Below the pieces are notes generated by a model. It worked only from the letters and a program-made list of their open reading frames with translations, was not told the DNA's origin and made no database searches. Shown one piece after another: positions 16,220 to 25,626 of a stretch of 64,000 bases of DNA; the stretch's first letter is position 1, and each line of letters starts with the position of its first letter. This stretch comes from Mucilaginibacter gossypii. GTDB taxonomy: Bacteria; Bacteroidota; Bacteroidia; Sphingobacteriales; Sphingobacteriaceae. The stretch is taken from contig NZ_FNCG01000015.1 in the NCBI RefSeq assembly GCF_900100945.1, positions 1-64,000 on the forward strand, given 5' to 3'. The position numbers and the translations under genes are program-made.

Positions 16220-18721
16220 CTATCGAACGTTGTACCTATATACCTGCCGCCCAAGGTTACCATTTTCATCTATACCTTCAATAACAACCCTATACCTCCC
16301 CTGCCCATCGGCATTGAAATAACTGAATGAAGCGTTACCGTCATTGCCGGTAATTAATTCGGGCTGCCAGTAAATGGTGCTTCGGAGGTCGGGGCGGTTA
16401 CCGGCTTGTTCAAGATTTTCATATTTGGGCGAATAAAATATACGGGCTTTATAAAAGCCGGGAACAGAGATTGGCAATATCCCGGTTGATGTGATCTCAT
16501 TTTCGGTAAGGCCGCCTCTGGCTTTAGAAGTTATTACGATTACCCCATGCCCTGCCCGCACACCGTAAATTGCCGCGTCCGAACCATAAAATAATTCAAC
16601 GGTTTCAACATCTGATGCATTTATAAAATCGAGGCGGCTCCCACCAGGTACAGAGGTTCCTGAAATGGCTTTATCTATTGGCACCCCATCTAAGATCACT
16701 AACCCATCAAAATCTCCTCTTAACATTGCGTACGCTCGTGCACCATGTACCCTGCTCTCCACCATTTGAGTTAATGAACCTGTAACAGGGAGCTGCCCAA
16801 GGTGTATAACCTGATCGGCACTCCCCGCCCCTCCTAATGCCGATGAGCGGTAATCATTTCTTTTAACAGCTTTGACCTTTACCTCTTTCAACATCTTCAC
16901 TTTGTTATACTTCAGATAATCTTCTTGCCGTAACTTATTATTTTCAAGGTAATTGGTCATTGATAAATTAACATTATCAGGTGCGTGATCCTGGACCTGT
17001 GATATAACAATCAGCGGCTGATTATCTTCATTATAAGTCAATTTCGTTGAATTATCGCCATTAGCTGTTACAGCTTGTAATATAAACCTCTCGGTATCTG
17101 TAAAGAAAAGGTTACGAAACACAAAACTACCATTCTCGTTAATTGGCTCACTCAATACGGTTGTTGGATTTGAAGATATTAAAGAAACCGTCCCTTCGTG
17201 CATGGCGCTTCCTCCGGATATTTTGGCCGTTCCCCTTATCTCCAAAGCCGTTTCCGGCTGAAATGCTGTCGCAGAATAATTATTATCCAATACCGGCCTC
17301 CATTCAAAACCCCGGTATCCGTTGATAAGCATTACAAGGTCGAGATTTTTCACAGACTCTTTAGTTATATTGGTAAAGTAATAGTTTGGCTGTTCTACAT
17401 TTCCTTTTAAATCTGAGGTTAACAGTAAATCGGTTAATATGGTATGCTCCGAATTTTCATCTACCGGAACTTTGTTTTCATCTATAACTGATACCGAAAA
17501 ATGGCCAACTGACGGGTCGCCCGCCCTGTTCTTTACATTCAGACTTATATCAACCCGTTCCCTTTTTTTATAACCTGTTTTGGGACTATTAACAGCCAGG
17601 CTCATCTGATCGTAGTTTTGCACAAAGATCAGGCGTTCGCAAAGGGGCTCATTAGCGGCAGAAAATAATGTAATGGTAGCTATTCCTGTTTTTAAACGCC
17701 GCTTTAAAATATTACGTGTTATTGACTGACTATCTAACCTACAGGCGATTGTTGAAGCTGTGCCGCCGGAATAAATGAGTAATGTAAAATCCTTTCCTTT
17801 GTTTTGCTTGTAAAAAGCATCAGCAGCATTTATTTTAACAATAGCACGGGGAATTTCACTATTATCAACAGATAAGCTAACTCCATTTTCTATAGGTATT
17901 GGAAGATTGACAGTATTTTTTGTTCCGTCGGCATAATTAAATTCGGCTTTATACCTTTTACCCGGTTGGGCTTTCAGGTAAAAACAACCCATCCCCAGGT
18001 GCGACGAAGCAAATGTGGCTATCTGATTATTTTCATCATCGGTAATAATCCCGCTAACATTAACACCTGTTCCGTCGGTACCAATAGCCTTGAAAGCTAT
18101 TTTAGACTGAATACTGGTTATTATATTGCCACCTTCGGCAAAAAACTGCACATCTATTTTATTACTGGCAACAGGCAATGGTCCTTTAGTAGCGCTTTCA
18201 GCTATTTTATTACTGATCGACCCAATCTTAATTTCCCGGTCAAAATAGTTGTTACTGCCCCGATTTTGCATCCATTTAGTATATGCACGGATGTGATAAT
18301 TGCCCTTAGGTAAAGTATCTGGCAGGGCGAAATCCCCCCAGGCCACACCATCCGTTATCTGTAGTTTAACTGACCGATCAACCCTGTTTGTTGCATTGAC
18401 CAGTTCGACGTGCAATACACCGCTTATATCTGATAGTTCGTGCCTGTCGCCTGCGGTTATGTAAGCTTTAAAGTAAACAGTATCACCGGCTGCGTAATAG
18501 GGTTTATCAAAATGTAAATAAACTTTTTCGGCGATATATGAAACTTTATACTCCTTAAGCTTATTTATGACATTGGATAGCCCCGGCTCTTTAATTGCAA
18601 CCTGATCGATCGAAGGCTCATACTTACCGCTTATGTTATTAACCCGGTCCGTTATTTTAGTTTGAGCCAGGCACAAAAGCGGCGAAACCAGTAAATAATA
18701 CAGAAACAGTTTTTTTAACAT
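16220..18721 (-). CDS. MG2-like / TonB-plug chimeric exported protein
   Basis: The 833-residue protein has a signal peptide (cleavage near CLAQ). An alpha-2-macroglobulin MG2-like segment, VYLHFDKPYYAAGDTVYFKAY, lies at about residues 67-87. Several Ig-like beta domains follow. A TonB-dependent-receptor plug-like domain is near residues 650-750 (QMVESRVHGARAY, VILDGVPID, DVETVELFYGSDAAIYGVRAGHGVIVI). There is no outer-membrane beta-barrel after the plug, so this is not a complete receptor. Bacteroidota have many such proteins of unproven function, probably periplasmic or surface-exposed adaptors. It has no obvious operon partner. Confidence 0.82.
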   Translation of the reverse strand: MLKKLFLYYLLVSPLLCLAQTKITDRVNNISGKYEPSIDQVAIKEPGLSNVINKLKEYKVSYIAEKVYLHFDKPYYAAGDTVYFKAYITAGDRHELSDISGVLHVELVNATNRVDRSVKLQITDGVAWGDFALPDTLPKGNYHIRAYTKWMQNRGSNNYFDREIKIGSISNKIAESATKGPLPVASNKIDVQFFAEGGNIITSIQSKIAFKAIGTDGTGVNVSGIITDDENNQIATFASSHLGMGCFYLKAQPGKRYKAEFNYADGTKNTVNLPIPIENGVSLSVDNSEIPRAIVKINAADAFYKQNKGKDFTLLIYSGGTASTIACRLDSQSITRNILKRRLKTGIATITLFSAANEPLCERLIFVQNYDQMSLAVNSPKTGYKKRERVDISLNVKNRAGDPSVGHFSVSVIDENKVPVDENSEHTILTDLLLTSDLKGNVEQPNYYFTNITKESVKNLDLVMLINGYRGFEWRPVLDNNYSATAFQPETALEIRGTAKISGGSAMHEGTVSLISSNPTTVLSEPINENGSFVFRNLFFTDTERFILQAVTANGDNSTKLTYNEDNQPLIVISQVQDHAPDNVNLSMTNYLENNKLRQEDYLKYNKVKMLKEVKVKAVKRNDYRSSALGGAGSADQVIHLGQLPVTGSLTQMVESRVHGARAYAMLRGDFDGLVILDGVPIDKAISGTSVPGGSRLDFINASDVETVELFYGSDAAIYGVRAGHGVIVITSKARGGLTENEITSTGILPISVPGFYKARIFYSPKYENLEQAGNRPDLRSTIYWQPELITGNDGNASFSYFNADGQGRYRVVIEGIDENGNLGRQVYRYNVR

Positions 18722-18907
18722 AAGGCAGACGATTTAGGTATATATGCTAAAGTAAAAAATGGCGCTTATACTTTTAGGAGGTTTATAGTAATCATAAAAT
18801 TATTAAATATTATTACTAAAACCAATAAGGCCTTTTATGCGAACTTTCCATAACCTGTTCTCCATTTTTTAATTAGTTAACGACACCGAATAATTTTGCG
18901 CAACAAA

Positions 18908-18936
18908 AAAAGGCAGCCCAATGTGAACTGCCTTTT
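18908..18936 (-). terminator. terminator of the OmpA-like gene
   Basis: AAAAGGCAG (18908-18916) pairs with CTGCCTTTT (18928-18936), just downstream of the stop at 18958. The minus strand continues into a run of T. Confidence 0.8.
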
Positions 18937-18957
18937 ACATTTATTAAAAGTTTTTAT

Positions 18958-19491
18958 TTACTGTGCCAGCTTAACCTCAACACGACGGTTAAGTACACGG
19001 CCATCTTCGGTAGTGTTATCAGCTATCGGTTTGCTTTCGCCCCAGCCTTTTACAGTAAGGTTGTCGCCATTAACACCGCTGTTTACCAGGTACAATTTTA
19101 CAGAGTTTGCCCTATCTACAGATAATGACATGTTATGCTCGGCAGTACCTTCGGCAGAAGCATTGCCATTTAAAACAAATTTCGCCGACGGGTCTTTTTT
19201 CAGTTCTTTAACAATATGATCTAAAGTTTGGTACGAAGCAGTTTTTAACACCGCCGAATTAAACTCAAACTGGATATTGCTGAAATTATAATCCGGTTTC
19301 TCCGGTGCAGGAGCAGGTGCCGGCGGAGGGGTTGGCGCCGGTTTTGGTGCGGGCGGAGGTGTTGCAGCTTGTTGTGTTGGCTGGGCCGGCGGCGGTGTTT
19401 GCACAACCGCTTTTTTGGTTTTACAGGCTTGGGTAGTGATAGCTAAAACAGCTATTGCAAGAGCTAATAAAGGTGTTTTTAGAGTTTTCAT
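18958..19491 (-). CDS. OmpA-family peptidoglycan-associated lipoprotein
   Basis: The 177-residue protein has a lipoprotein signal (Cys at about residue 23, TTQACKT), a Pro/Ala-rich linker from about 35 to 68, and a C-terminal OmpA/MotB domain. The latter shows FEFNSAVLKTASYQTLD, GNASAEGTAEHNMSLSVDRANSVKLYL (reported here as landmarks) and GESKPIADNTTEDGRVLNRRVE. It should tether the outer membrane to peptidoglycan, as Pal does. No tol genes are adjacent. It is transcribed alone, divergently from the alginate-lyase-like gene. Confidence 0.9.
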   Translation of the reverse strand: MKTLKTPLLALAIAVLAITTQACKTKKAVVQTPPPAQPTQQAATPPPAPKPAPTPPPAPAPAPEKPDYNFSNIQFEFNSAVLKTASYQTLDHIVKELKKDPSAKFVLNGNASAEGTAEHNMSLSVDRANSVKLYLVNSGVNGDNLTVKGWGESKPIADNTTEDGRVLNRRVEVKLAQ

Positions 19492-19761
19492 ATCTAATGA
19501 TTTGCGTAAACATAAAAAACGTTGGCATAATGTTTATAGTGCCTAACCATAATTTTATGGCTGAATAACGCTTTTTACATACTGATGTAGATTATTTAAT
19601 CAATAGTTATGCCATTTGCCTGGAGAACCTAATGAAGAATAAACGTGCTAAGCGTTTTTTACTTCAACGTTGTCGTGAAAAAATGCTTCCGTCGATGCCC
19701 TACACACCAAAAACAGTTATACACTATCGTTATCTTGTCGGTGCCATTATAAACCATCGCC

Positions 19762-20943
19762 ATGAAAAAAATATTTACCGCAATTTTAATTGCTGTTACA
19801 ACTTTAACGCAATTTGCTTTTACGTCCGGACAATCAAAACCAGATAAATCACCTGTAGAAAAAACTGCCGAACAAATCCTTAAAAAGCAAATAATGACCG
19901 AGGCCGCCTGGGCCATGCAGCAACAGCCGGTTACAGTTACAGCGACATCTTCACCCAGAAGTGCGGGCGGTAAACACGACTTTTTTTCAGAAGCCGATTA
20001 TTTCTGGCCGGATCCTAAAAACCCCGATGGCCCTTACATCAACCGCGATGGCATGACCAACCCGGATAACTTTGTAGAACACCGCAAAGCCATGATCCGC
20101 TTTAGCAAGATCATCGGCGCCCTGGCATCGGCCTATAAAATAACCGGAAATGTAAAATATGTTAACCAGGCTGTAATCCACCTTAAAGCCTGGTTTATTG
20201 ATCCCGAAACGTTAATGAATCCAAGTCTTTGGTTCGCCCAGGCAGTTAAAGGGCAGTTCACCGGCCGTAATTATGGCATTATCGACACCATTCACCTGAT
20301 GGAAGTTGCGCAAGGCATTATCGTTATGGAAAAAGTTATGGACGCCGAAACTACAGCCGCTGTTAAAAAATGGTTTACCGATTATACCAACTGGCTCATG
20401 ACCAGTAAACCCGGCATCCAGGAAAGGGATGTTAAAAACAACCACGCCACCTGCTGGGCTATGCAGGTAGCCTCCTTTGCCAAACTTTGTAAAAATGAAG
20501 TAGTACTCGATTCGATTCGCGTGCGATACAAAACGATATTGCTCCCCCGCCAAATGGGCACCGACGGCAGCTTCCCCTTAGAGATGGCACGTACCAAACC
20601 CTATGGCTACTCTATTTTTAACCTCGATGCCATGACCATGCTGTGCCAGATCCTTTCAAGCCCGCAGGATAACTTATGGAACTTTGAAACACCGGATGGC
20701 AAATCCATCAAAAAAGGAATAAGTTATTTATATCCTTTCGTGGCAGATAAAAGTAAATGGACTTTAAAACCCGACGTAATGTATTGGGACAACTGGCCTA
20801 TTGCGCAGCCTTTCCTGCTATTTGGCGCTAATGCCTACCATGAAAAAGCATGTTTAACAACCTGGCAAAAACTGGATCATAACCCTCAGGTTGAAGAAGT
20901 TATCCGAAATTTACCCATCAGGCACCCGCTTATCTGGTTTTAA
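19762..20943 (+). CDS. alginate-lyase-family polysaccharide lyase
   Basis: The 393-residue exported protein has a signal peptide (about residues 1-23) and an (alpha/alpha) toroid-type sequence of the alginate_lyase Pfam family. Landmarks are YFWPDPKNPDGPYINRDG with NPDNF (about residues 80-105), NNHATCWAMQVASF (about 227-240; the Asn-Asn-His group is typical of the active site), and the C-terminal YWDNWPIAQPFLLFG. Bacteroidota relatives act on uronate-rich polymers such as alginate or glucuronan; PL5 or PL38 are the closest classes I can suggest. The gene stands alone, divergent from the OmpA-like gene. Confidence 0.8.
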   Translation: MKKIFTAILIAVTTLTQFAFTSGQSKPDKSPVEKTAEQILKKQIMTEAAWAMQQQPVTVTATSSPRSAGGKHDFFSEADYFWPDPKNPDGPYINRDGMTNPDNFVEHRKAMIRFSKIIGALASAYKITGNVKYVNQAVIHLKAWFIDPETLMNPSLWFAQAVKGQFTGRNYGIIDTIHLMEVAQGIIVMEKVMDAETTAAVKKWFTDYTNWLMTSKPGIQERDVKNNHATCWAMQVASFAKLCKNEVVLDSIRVRYKTILLPRQMGTDGSFPLEMARTKPYGYSIFNLDAMTMLCQILSSPQDNLWNFETPDGKSIKKGISYLYPFVADKSKWTLKPDVMYWDNWPIAQPFLLFGANAYHEKACLTTWQKLDHNPQVEEVIRNLPIRHPLIWF

Positions 20944-21310
20944 ATCGGTAAGCGATTTCCCCACTGAACGCTTTTTCCCGTCTATAATAATATATAAACT
21001 GTGAGTTAAGCGTATCATCAAAATATTTTTTTGTCGGGAAGGCGGGTTTTCTCCGTATATCATCACACTACAAAAGCACTACCACGCTTGTGATCGAATC
21101 GTATTGAGGTTATTATAAGGTATTTATAATAAGATGTTTATATAATTTTACCAATACAAAAACATCTATTACACCTATTAACGCGCCTTTCCTGGTATTA
21201 GTATATGATATTCATAAGTATCATGAATTTGGTTAACAGGTTTGTGTTTTATTGCCCGGCTTATTTATAAACCAAATAATACATCTAAAACCACTTAACA
21301 AATTTAACTT
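20944..21310. other. intergenic region between two hydrolase genes
   Basis: The 367 bases hold no ORF I would support. A weak stem (AGCG...CGCT followed by five T) near 20950-20976 may end the lyase transcript. The rest is AT-rich, with several TATAAT- and TTTATAA-like words and ATTCATAAGTATCATGAAT near 21210, and probably contains the GH18 promoter. Confidence 0.5.
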
Positions 21311-22723
21311 ATGAGATCGAAACTTAACCCTTACCTCCTTGGCCTTTTTCTGGTCGCAATCGCAGCACTATCATCCTGTAAAAAGGATAACATGAACCAG
21401 TTTAAAACCGGCAGCGATTCAAACACCGATAACAGCAGCAAGCCGGTTACTGTTAACAATGCCGTACCTATTACCTCCTTTAAAGTAATAGGTTACCTGC
21501 CCAGCTGGCAGGGCGATGTGAATACAGTACAATACAGCAAACTAACCCATATTAATTATGCTTTTCTTACCCCCAACAACACCGGGGGGCTGAACCCGCT
21601 TGATAACCTTTCAAAATTCACCAGCCTGGTATCAAACGCACACAGCCATAATGTTAAAGTAATGATATCTGTCGGTGGCGGTGGTGGCGGCGATGCCTTC
21701 CATCCTATTGTAGCCAATGCCGGTTACCGTACCACTTTTGTTAATAATATGGTCAACTTTTGTAACCAGTACAATGTTGATGGTGTGGATATCGACTGGG
21801 AGTTCCCATCGGCAGGTACCGAAACCAATAACTTTTATTTATTACTGCAGGAACTATCAACTGCCATGCATAACAGCGGCAGGTTATGTACCATCGCCTC
21901 CATCTCGGTTGGGGCTACTTACGTTACCAACAATATGTTCTCTATCCTTGATTGGATCAACATCATGGATTATGACGACAACAACTTCCAGCACTCTACC
22001 TACCAATCGGCTGTTGATTGTTTAAGCTATTGGGCAAACCGTGGTTTACCTGCAGCCAAAACTATTCTGGGGATTCCGTTTTATGCCAGGGATAACCGGT
22101 ACGATTATTCGACCATGAACTATGTTGATGTTTTAGCGATAGGCGGTAGCCCTAACTCGGATACCTTTCAAACTTTTGGCTATAACGGTATCCCAACTAT
22201 TAAAAGCAAAACCACCCTGGCACTTAACCAGGCAGGCGGCATGATGATCTGGGATTTGGGCGGCGACGCTTCAGGTGCCAACTCCCTGCTTTCGGCCATG
22301 AACACTATTATTACCGGCGGAACTACCAATCCTCCGCCAGCTCCTCCAATAGGCACTGTAATATCGCTTAAAGGCTTTAATGGTAAATATGTAAGCGGCG
22401 AAAACGGCACGCAGGCTATGACCTGCACCCGCACCGTCGCCGGCGACTGGGAACATTTCACCGTTCTTGACGCAGGCAACGGCAAAATCTACCTGCGCAG
22501 CATGGGTAAATATGTTTCGTCCGAAAACGGCACACAAGCCATCACCTGTAACCGCACCACGCCAAGCGACTGGGAAACATTTGACTGGATAGTTACCACC
22601 GACGGAAAAATAACGTTGCGCGGCAACAACGGCAAATTCATTTCCAGTGAAAACGGTACGCAAGCCATGACCTGTAACCGGGCTACCGCATCGGGATGGG
22701 AAGCATTTGGGTTGAATCAGTAA
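21311..22723 (+). CDS. GH18 chitinase lipoprotein with C-terminal fascin-like trefoil
   Basis: The 470-residue protein has a lipobox Cys at about residue 23 (LSSCKK), a GH18 barrel and a C-terminal carbohydrate-binding-like module. The catalytic DxxDxDxE motif is DGVDIDWE at residues 157-164, with the acid Glu at 164. Other GH18 marks are VIGYLPSW, THINYAF, KVMISVGG, NIMDYD and GGMMIWDLGGD. From about residue 345, three repeats of about 40 residues, each with GKYVSSENGTQA-type cores and a conserved W, form one complete beta-trefoil of the fascin/actin-cross-linking type. Its likely role is cell-surface chitin or GlcNAc-polymer hydrolysis. It is followed by a strong terminator. Confidence 0.92.
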   Translation: MRSKLNPYLLGLFLVAIAALSSCKKDNMNQFKTGSDSNTDNSSKPVTVNNAVPITSFKVIGYLPSWQGDVNTVQYSKLTHINYAFLTPNNTGGLNPLDNLSKFTSLVSNAHSHNVKVMISVGGGGGGDAFHPIVANAGYRTTFVNNMVNFCNQYNVDGVDIDWEFPSAGTETNNFYLLLQELSTAMHNSGRLCTIASISVGATYVTNNMFSILDWINIMDYDDNNFQHSTYQSAVDCLSYWANRGLPAAKTILGIPFYARDNRYDYSTMNYVDVLAIGGSPNSDTFQTFGYNGIPTIKSKTTLALNQAGGMMIWDLGGDASGANSLLSAMNTIITGGTTNPPPAPPIGTVISLKGFNGKYVSGENGTQAMTCTRTVAGDWEHFTVLDAGNGKIYLRSMGKYVSSENGTQAITCNRTTPSDWETFDWIVTTDGKITLRGNNGKFISSENGTQAMTCNRATASGWEAFGLNQ

Positions 22724-22746
22724 ACTATTAACTGCTTATACCAAAG

Positions 22747-22787
22747 GCCGGGGCTATGATTTTAGTATCATAGCCCCGGCTGTTTTT
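22747..22787 (+). terminator. strong terminator of the GH18 gene
   Basis: GCCGGGGCTATGAT (22747-22760) pairs perfectly with ATCATAGCCCCGGC (22767-22780) around a six-base loop and is followed by TGTTTTT. It may serve the convergent gene as well. Confidence 0.92.
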
Positions 22788-22818
22788 CAAGAGGATTGGT
22801 ATATTCTTTTAATTTATT

Positions 22819-23631
22819 TTACTTCGCAAACCTCGGCAGCAGGTTAGTCGCGGCACCCATCATTTTTATTTTGTAGCGATAACCCCCTCCAAAAGAATCC
22901 TCCTCTTTTAAAAACTCATGATTCTTTTTACTGATCCAGTAGGTTTCGGTAAAATGGCGGCCATTGTAATCGCTTTCGTTATATAGCTTCCAGCAATCAA
23001 CTTTGTTACCATCCAATGTAGTAATTAACTCGCTGCCGGTTACTTTGTATAAAACATAAAGCGGTGCAGGGATCCCGGCCTCATAAAAGGGGATAGCAAA
23101 ACTTTTGCCTTCGGCAAGCGGTAACATCTCGAAGGTTTCAATGTCTAAATTCCAATTAAAGTTGGCGAAGGTAAAATCAAGCTTAAAATTCTTAGCCTCA
23201 TTATTGGCAACGGTGTCGGCACTTATCACTTTATCGGCAGCCCAGTTAAAGGCTTTTGTTTTTTTGCCGATGGTTTCTGAATGATAAATCGGCGCGAAAT
23301 CAGGTACTTTATTAACGGAATAAATGGAACGGTATGATAAGCTATCGCTGCCATACCAGTGCTGGGTGATAGTAAATACCTTTTCACCGTTACGGGTTTC
23401 GAGGTTTATATCGCGCAGCCAAAGCCAAAATTTCAGGCTTCGGTTGTCCTTTGTATTTTGAAAATACACAAGGTATTGCTTTAGCCCGGGTTTAAGCGCC
23501 GATGTAATCAGGCGTTTGTCCTTTACACGGATGGTATCAGTTTGAGCAAATACTTTAGGCGTATGCGATAGCAGCAGCAACAAGCTAAGGCTTACAGCTA
23601 CTATTTTTTCGGCTAATTGTTCGGTTTTCAT
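22819..23631 (-). CDS. DUF3108-like exported protein of unknown function
   Basis: The 270-residue protein has a signal peptide ending near VFAQ and an all-beta sequence like DUF3108 family members: ITQHWYGSDSLSYRSIYSV, FAIPFYEAGIPAPLYVLYKVTG, VDCWKLYNE and TYWISKKNHEFLKEE. These proteins are periplasmic or outer-membrane associated, and no biochemical role is established. The gene is divergent from the LytS-type kinase gene; they share a 235-base upstream region with several repeats. Confidence 0.65.
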   Translation of the reverse strand: MKTEQLAEKIVAVSLSLLLLLSHTPKVFAQTDTIRVKDKRLITSALKPGLKQYLVYFQNTKDNRSLKFWLWLRDINLETRNGEKVFTITQHWYGSDSLSYRSIYSVNKVPDFAPIYHSETIGKKTKAFNWAADKVISADTVANNEAKNFKLDFTFANFNWNLDIETFEMLPLAEGKSFAIPFYEAGIPAPLYVLYKVTGSELITTLDGNKVDCWKLYNESDYNGRHFTETYWISKKNHEFLKEEDSFGGGYRYKIKMMGAATNLLPRFAK

Positions 23632-23642
23632 AATAATTTGAT

Positions 23643-23708
23643 GGTTTGATAAGGATACATTTCTGTTAACAATTCAAAACTGCCTTTTATTAACCATCCT
23701 ATCAAACC
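23643..23708. repeat. inverted repeat at the 5' side of the DUF3108-like gene
   Basis: GGTTTGATAAGGAT (23643-23656) is complementary to ATCCTATCAAACC (23696-23708), with one bulged base. It sits 12 to 77 bases upstream of the minus-strand start at 23631. It could be an operator or a 5' UTR hairpin. Confidence 0.5.
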
Positions 23709-23747
23709 GGTTAAACCACTGCCGCGTTCTTTTTAGCCTACTACTGT

Positions 23748-23811
23748 ATTTATTCAATAATATACCTGCAGACCAACTTATTGAACATTTAGTGCCATTT
23801 ATTGAATAAAT
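23748..23811 (+). promoter_or_regulatory. candidate LytTR-type operator upstream of the kinase gene
   Basis: TTATTGAACATTT (23778-23790) and TTATTGAATAAAT (23799-23811) are direct repeats 21 bases apart. ATTTATTCAATAA (23748-23760) is an exact inverted copy of the second. LytTR regulators are known to bind direct repeats spaced about two helical turns, so autoregulation by the downstream LytTR protein is plausible. Confidence 0.5.
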
Positions 23812-23866
23812 GCCGGCAATTATTTAAAACCGGCATCCACAAACAAAAAGCTTAGTAATTTTAAAA

Positions 23867-24886
23867 ATGCAACTATTTAAGACCCGCCCTTCCATTACAC
23901 AACTCCAGCTCTTGATATGGTTAGCGGTGTCGCTGTTGCTATTTTTTTCTTATCTGCCGATGGATGGAGCAGGCCAATCGGCTGTTTATACCATTGTTAA
24001 CACTACGTTTTACGCGGCTATCATATATGGTAACATCCTCTTCCTGTATCCTGTATTTTACCAAAAGGAAAAATATGTTTGGTATGTATTACTTGTCATC
24101 ATTTTTTTAGTGGCAACGGGTGTGCTCCGGGGTTATTCAACCCTGCTTATTTATAATACCTTTTTTGCAAAAACACCAGAGCATATCAGTCAAAAAGCCA
24201 TCATTAATTATGTTTCGGGCGGAGTGCTCATTTTCATTATGAGCCTGATCTTTCGTATAGCAATAGCTTATTTTAAGCTAAAGCAGCAAACGGAAGAGAT
24301 TATGATTCAAAAAAGCCAGGCCGAACTGAACCTGCTTAAATCACAAGTGCAACCGCACTTTTTGTTCAATACACTTAATAATATTTATTACGAAGCTTAC
24401 CGTGAGGCCCCCCGTACCGCAGCATTAATTGAGCGGCTTTCGGACATTATGCGCTATTTTGTTGATGAAAGCCCCAAGGATGATGTAGCCATCGGTACCG
24501 AAGTACAGTTCATTGAAAACTACATCGCATTAGAAAAAATCAGGATCAGGCATGAGATGGTTGTTTTTTTTGAAAAAAACTTCAATTCAGATCTCCGCAT
24601 CCCGCCTATGCTGCTCATGACCTTTGTAGAGAATATTTTTAAGCACGGCATCGACAAATCGAGCGAACAAAACCTTATTGGTATATCTTTGGTTCAGCAG
24701 GGTGATTATCTTTTTTTTAAAACCAACAATGCTATCCATGCCGAAGTAGCAAGCAAACGCGCTGCCGGTTTCGGCATTGTCAACTTAACCAAAAGGCTAA
24801 CCATGCTGTACGGTTCAAATTTTGACCTGAAAATTGATAAAAGTAACAACACCTTTGCCGCGTTTTTAAAGATCCCGATAGCATGA
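23867..24886 (+). CDS. LytS/YehU-type sensor histidine kinase
   Basis: The 339-residue membrane kinase has four predicted N-terminal helices (about residues 14-30, 44-63, 71-90, 115-136). A short coiled linker and a His_kinase domain follow, with the phospho-accepting His at 164 in QVQPHFLFNTLNNIYYE. The ATP-binding part shows PPMLLMTFVENIFKHGI and GFGIVNLTKRL. It has no extracellular sensor domain, so the stimulus probably acts within or at the membrane. The stop overlaps the start of the LytTR regulator by four bases (ATGA), so the two are translationally coupled. Confidence 0.9.
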   Translation: MQLFKTRPSITQLQLLIWLAVSLLLFFSYLPMDGAGQSAVYTIVNTTFYAAIIYGNILFLYPVFYQKEKYVWYVLLVIIFLVATGVLRGYSTLLIYNTFFAKTPEHISQKAIINYVSGGVLIFIMSLIFRIAIAYFKLKQQTEEIMIQKSQAELNLLKSQVQPHFLFNTLNNIYYEAYREAPRTAALIERLSDIMRYFVDESPKDDVAIGTEVQFIENYIALEKIRIRHEMVVFFEKNFNSDLRIPPMLLMTFVENIFKHGIDKSSEQNLIGISLVQQGDYLFFKTNNAIHAEVASKRAAGFGIVNLTKRLTMLYGSNFDLKIDKSNNTFAAFLKIPIA

Positions 24887-25593
24887 ATTTAAGCTGTATC
24901 ATAATTGATGACGAACCTAACGCGGTTAACCTGCTGGAGATCCTGGTGCAGCAAAGTACGCAGTGGCAGCTTAAAGCCAAATGTTATAACGCGCTTGAGG
25001 CACTGGCCTTTTTAAAAACCAATAAGGTTGATTTTATTTTCCTGGATATCAACATGCCGCAATTAACGGGTATGGAGTTGGCAGGCTTGCTTCCACCGCA
25101 AACCAAAATTGTGTTTACCACTGCTTATTCGGAGTATGCTGCCGAAAGCTATACCTATCAAACTATTGATTATCTGCTGAAACCAATCACACTGAAACGT
25201 TTCCTGGCAGCCATGCAAAAAATTGAAGGGTATTTTGGCAAGTCCGAACCTATGATGCAACAAACCCCGGTTAATGATGAGGGCTATTTCTTTATAAAAT
25301 CGGGCAAGGTATTACGCAGGATCCTACTGGACGAGATTTTATACTTTGAAGGCGAAAAGGAATATGTACGGCTTGTTACCAGTCAGGAACAGTTATTAAT
25401 TTACCGCAGGCTCAAGGATATTGAAGAGCAGCTTTCGGCCCCCTTTGTGCGGGTGCACAACTCCTATATTGTAAATACCAAACAACTGGTAAAAATTCAG
25501 GACAACCATATTTATATCGCCGATAAACACATACCCGTAAGCGAAAAATTTAAAGATAGTTTTATGAAGCTTATTAATAGAAGGATATTTTAA
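24883..25593 (+). CDS. LytTR-family response regulator
   Basis: The 236-residue protein has an N-terminal receiver domain (acidic DDE at 9-11, phosphorylated Asp at 55 in FIFLDINMP, T/S at TTAYSEYA, Lys in LKPI). A C-terminal LytTR DNA-binding domain runs from about residue 140 (ILYFEGEKEYVRLVT, FVRVHNSYIVN, VSEKFKDSF). It is the partner of the overlapping kinase gene. Likely targets include its own operon, given the repeat sites at 23748-23811. Confidence 0.93.
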   Translation: MNLSCIIIDDEPNAVNLLEILVQQSTQWQLKAKCYNALEALAFLKTNKVDFIFLDINMPQLTGMELAGLLPPQTKIVFTTAYSEYAAESYTYQTIDYLLKPITLKRFLAAMQKIEGYFGKSEPMMQQTPVNDEGYFFIKSGKVLRRILLDEILYFEGEKEYVRLVTSQEQLLIYRRLKDIEEQLSAPFVRVHNSYIVNTKQLVKIQDNHIYIADKHIPVSEKFKDSFMKLINRRIF

Positions 25594-25626
25594 ATCTTAC
25601 ATGAACATCTCCGCTTATTAACCAAT

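Noticed and set aside
16220..18721. SusC-type receptor
   Set aside because: It has a plug-like region but no C-terminal beta-barrel and no SusD partner.
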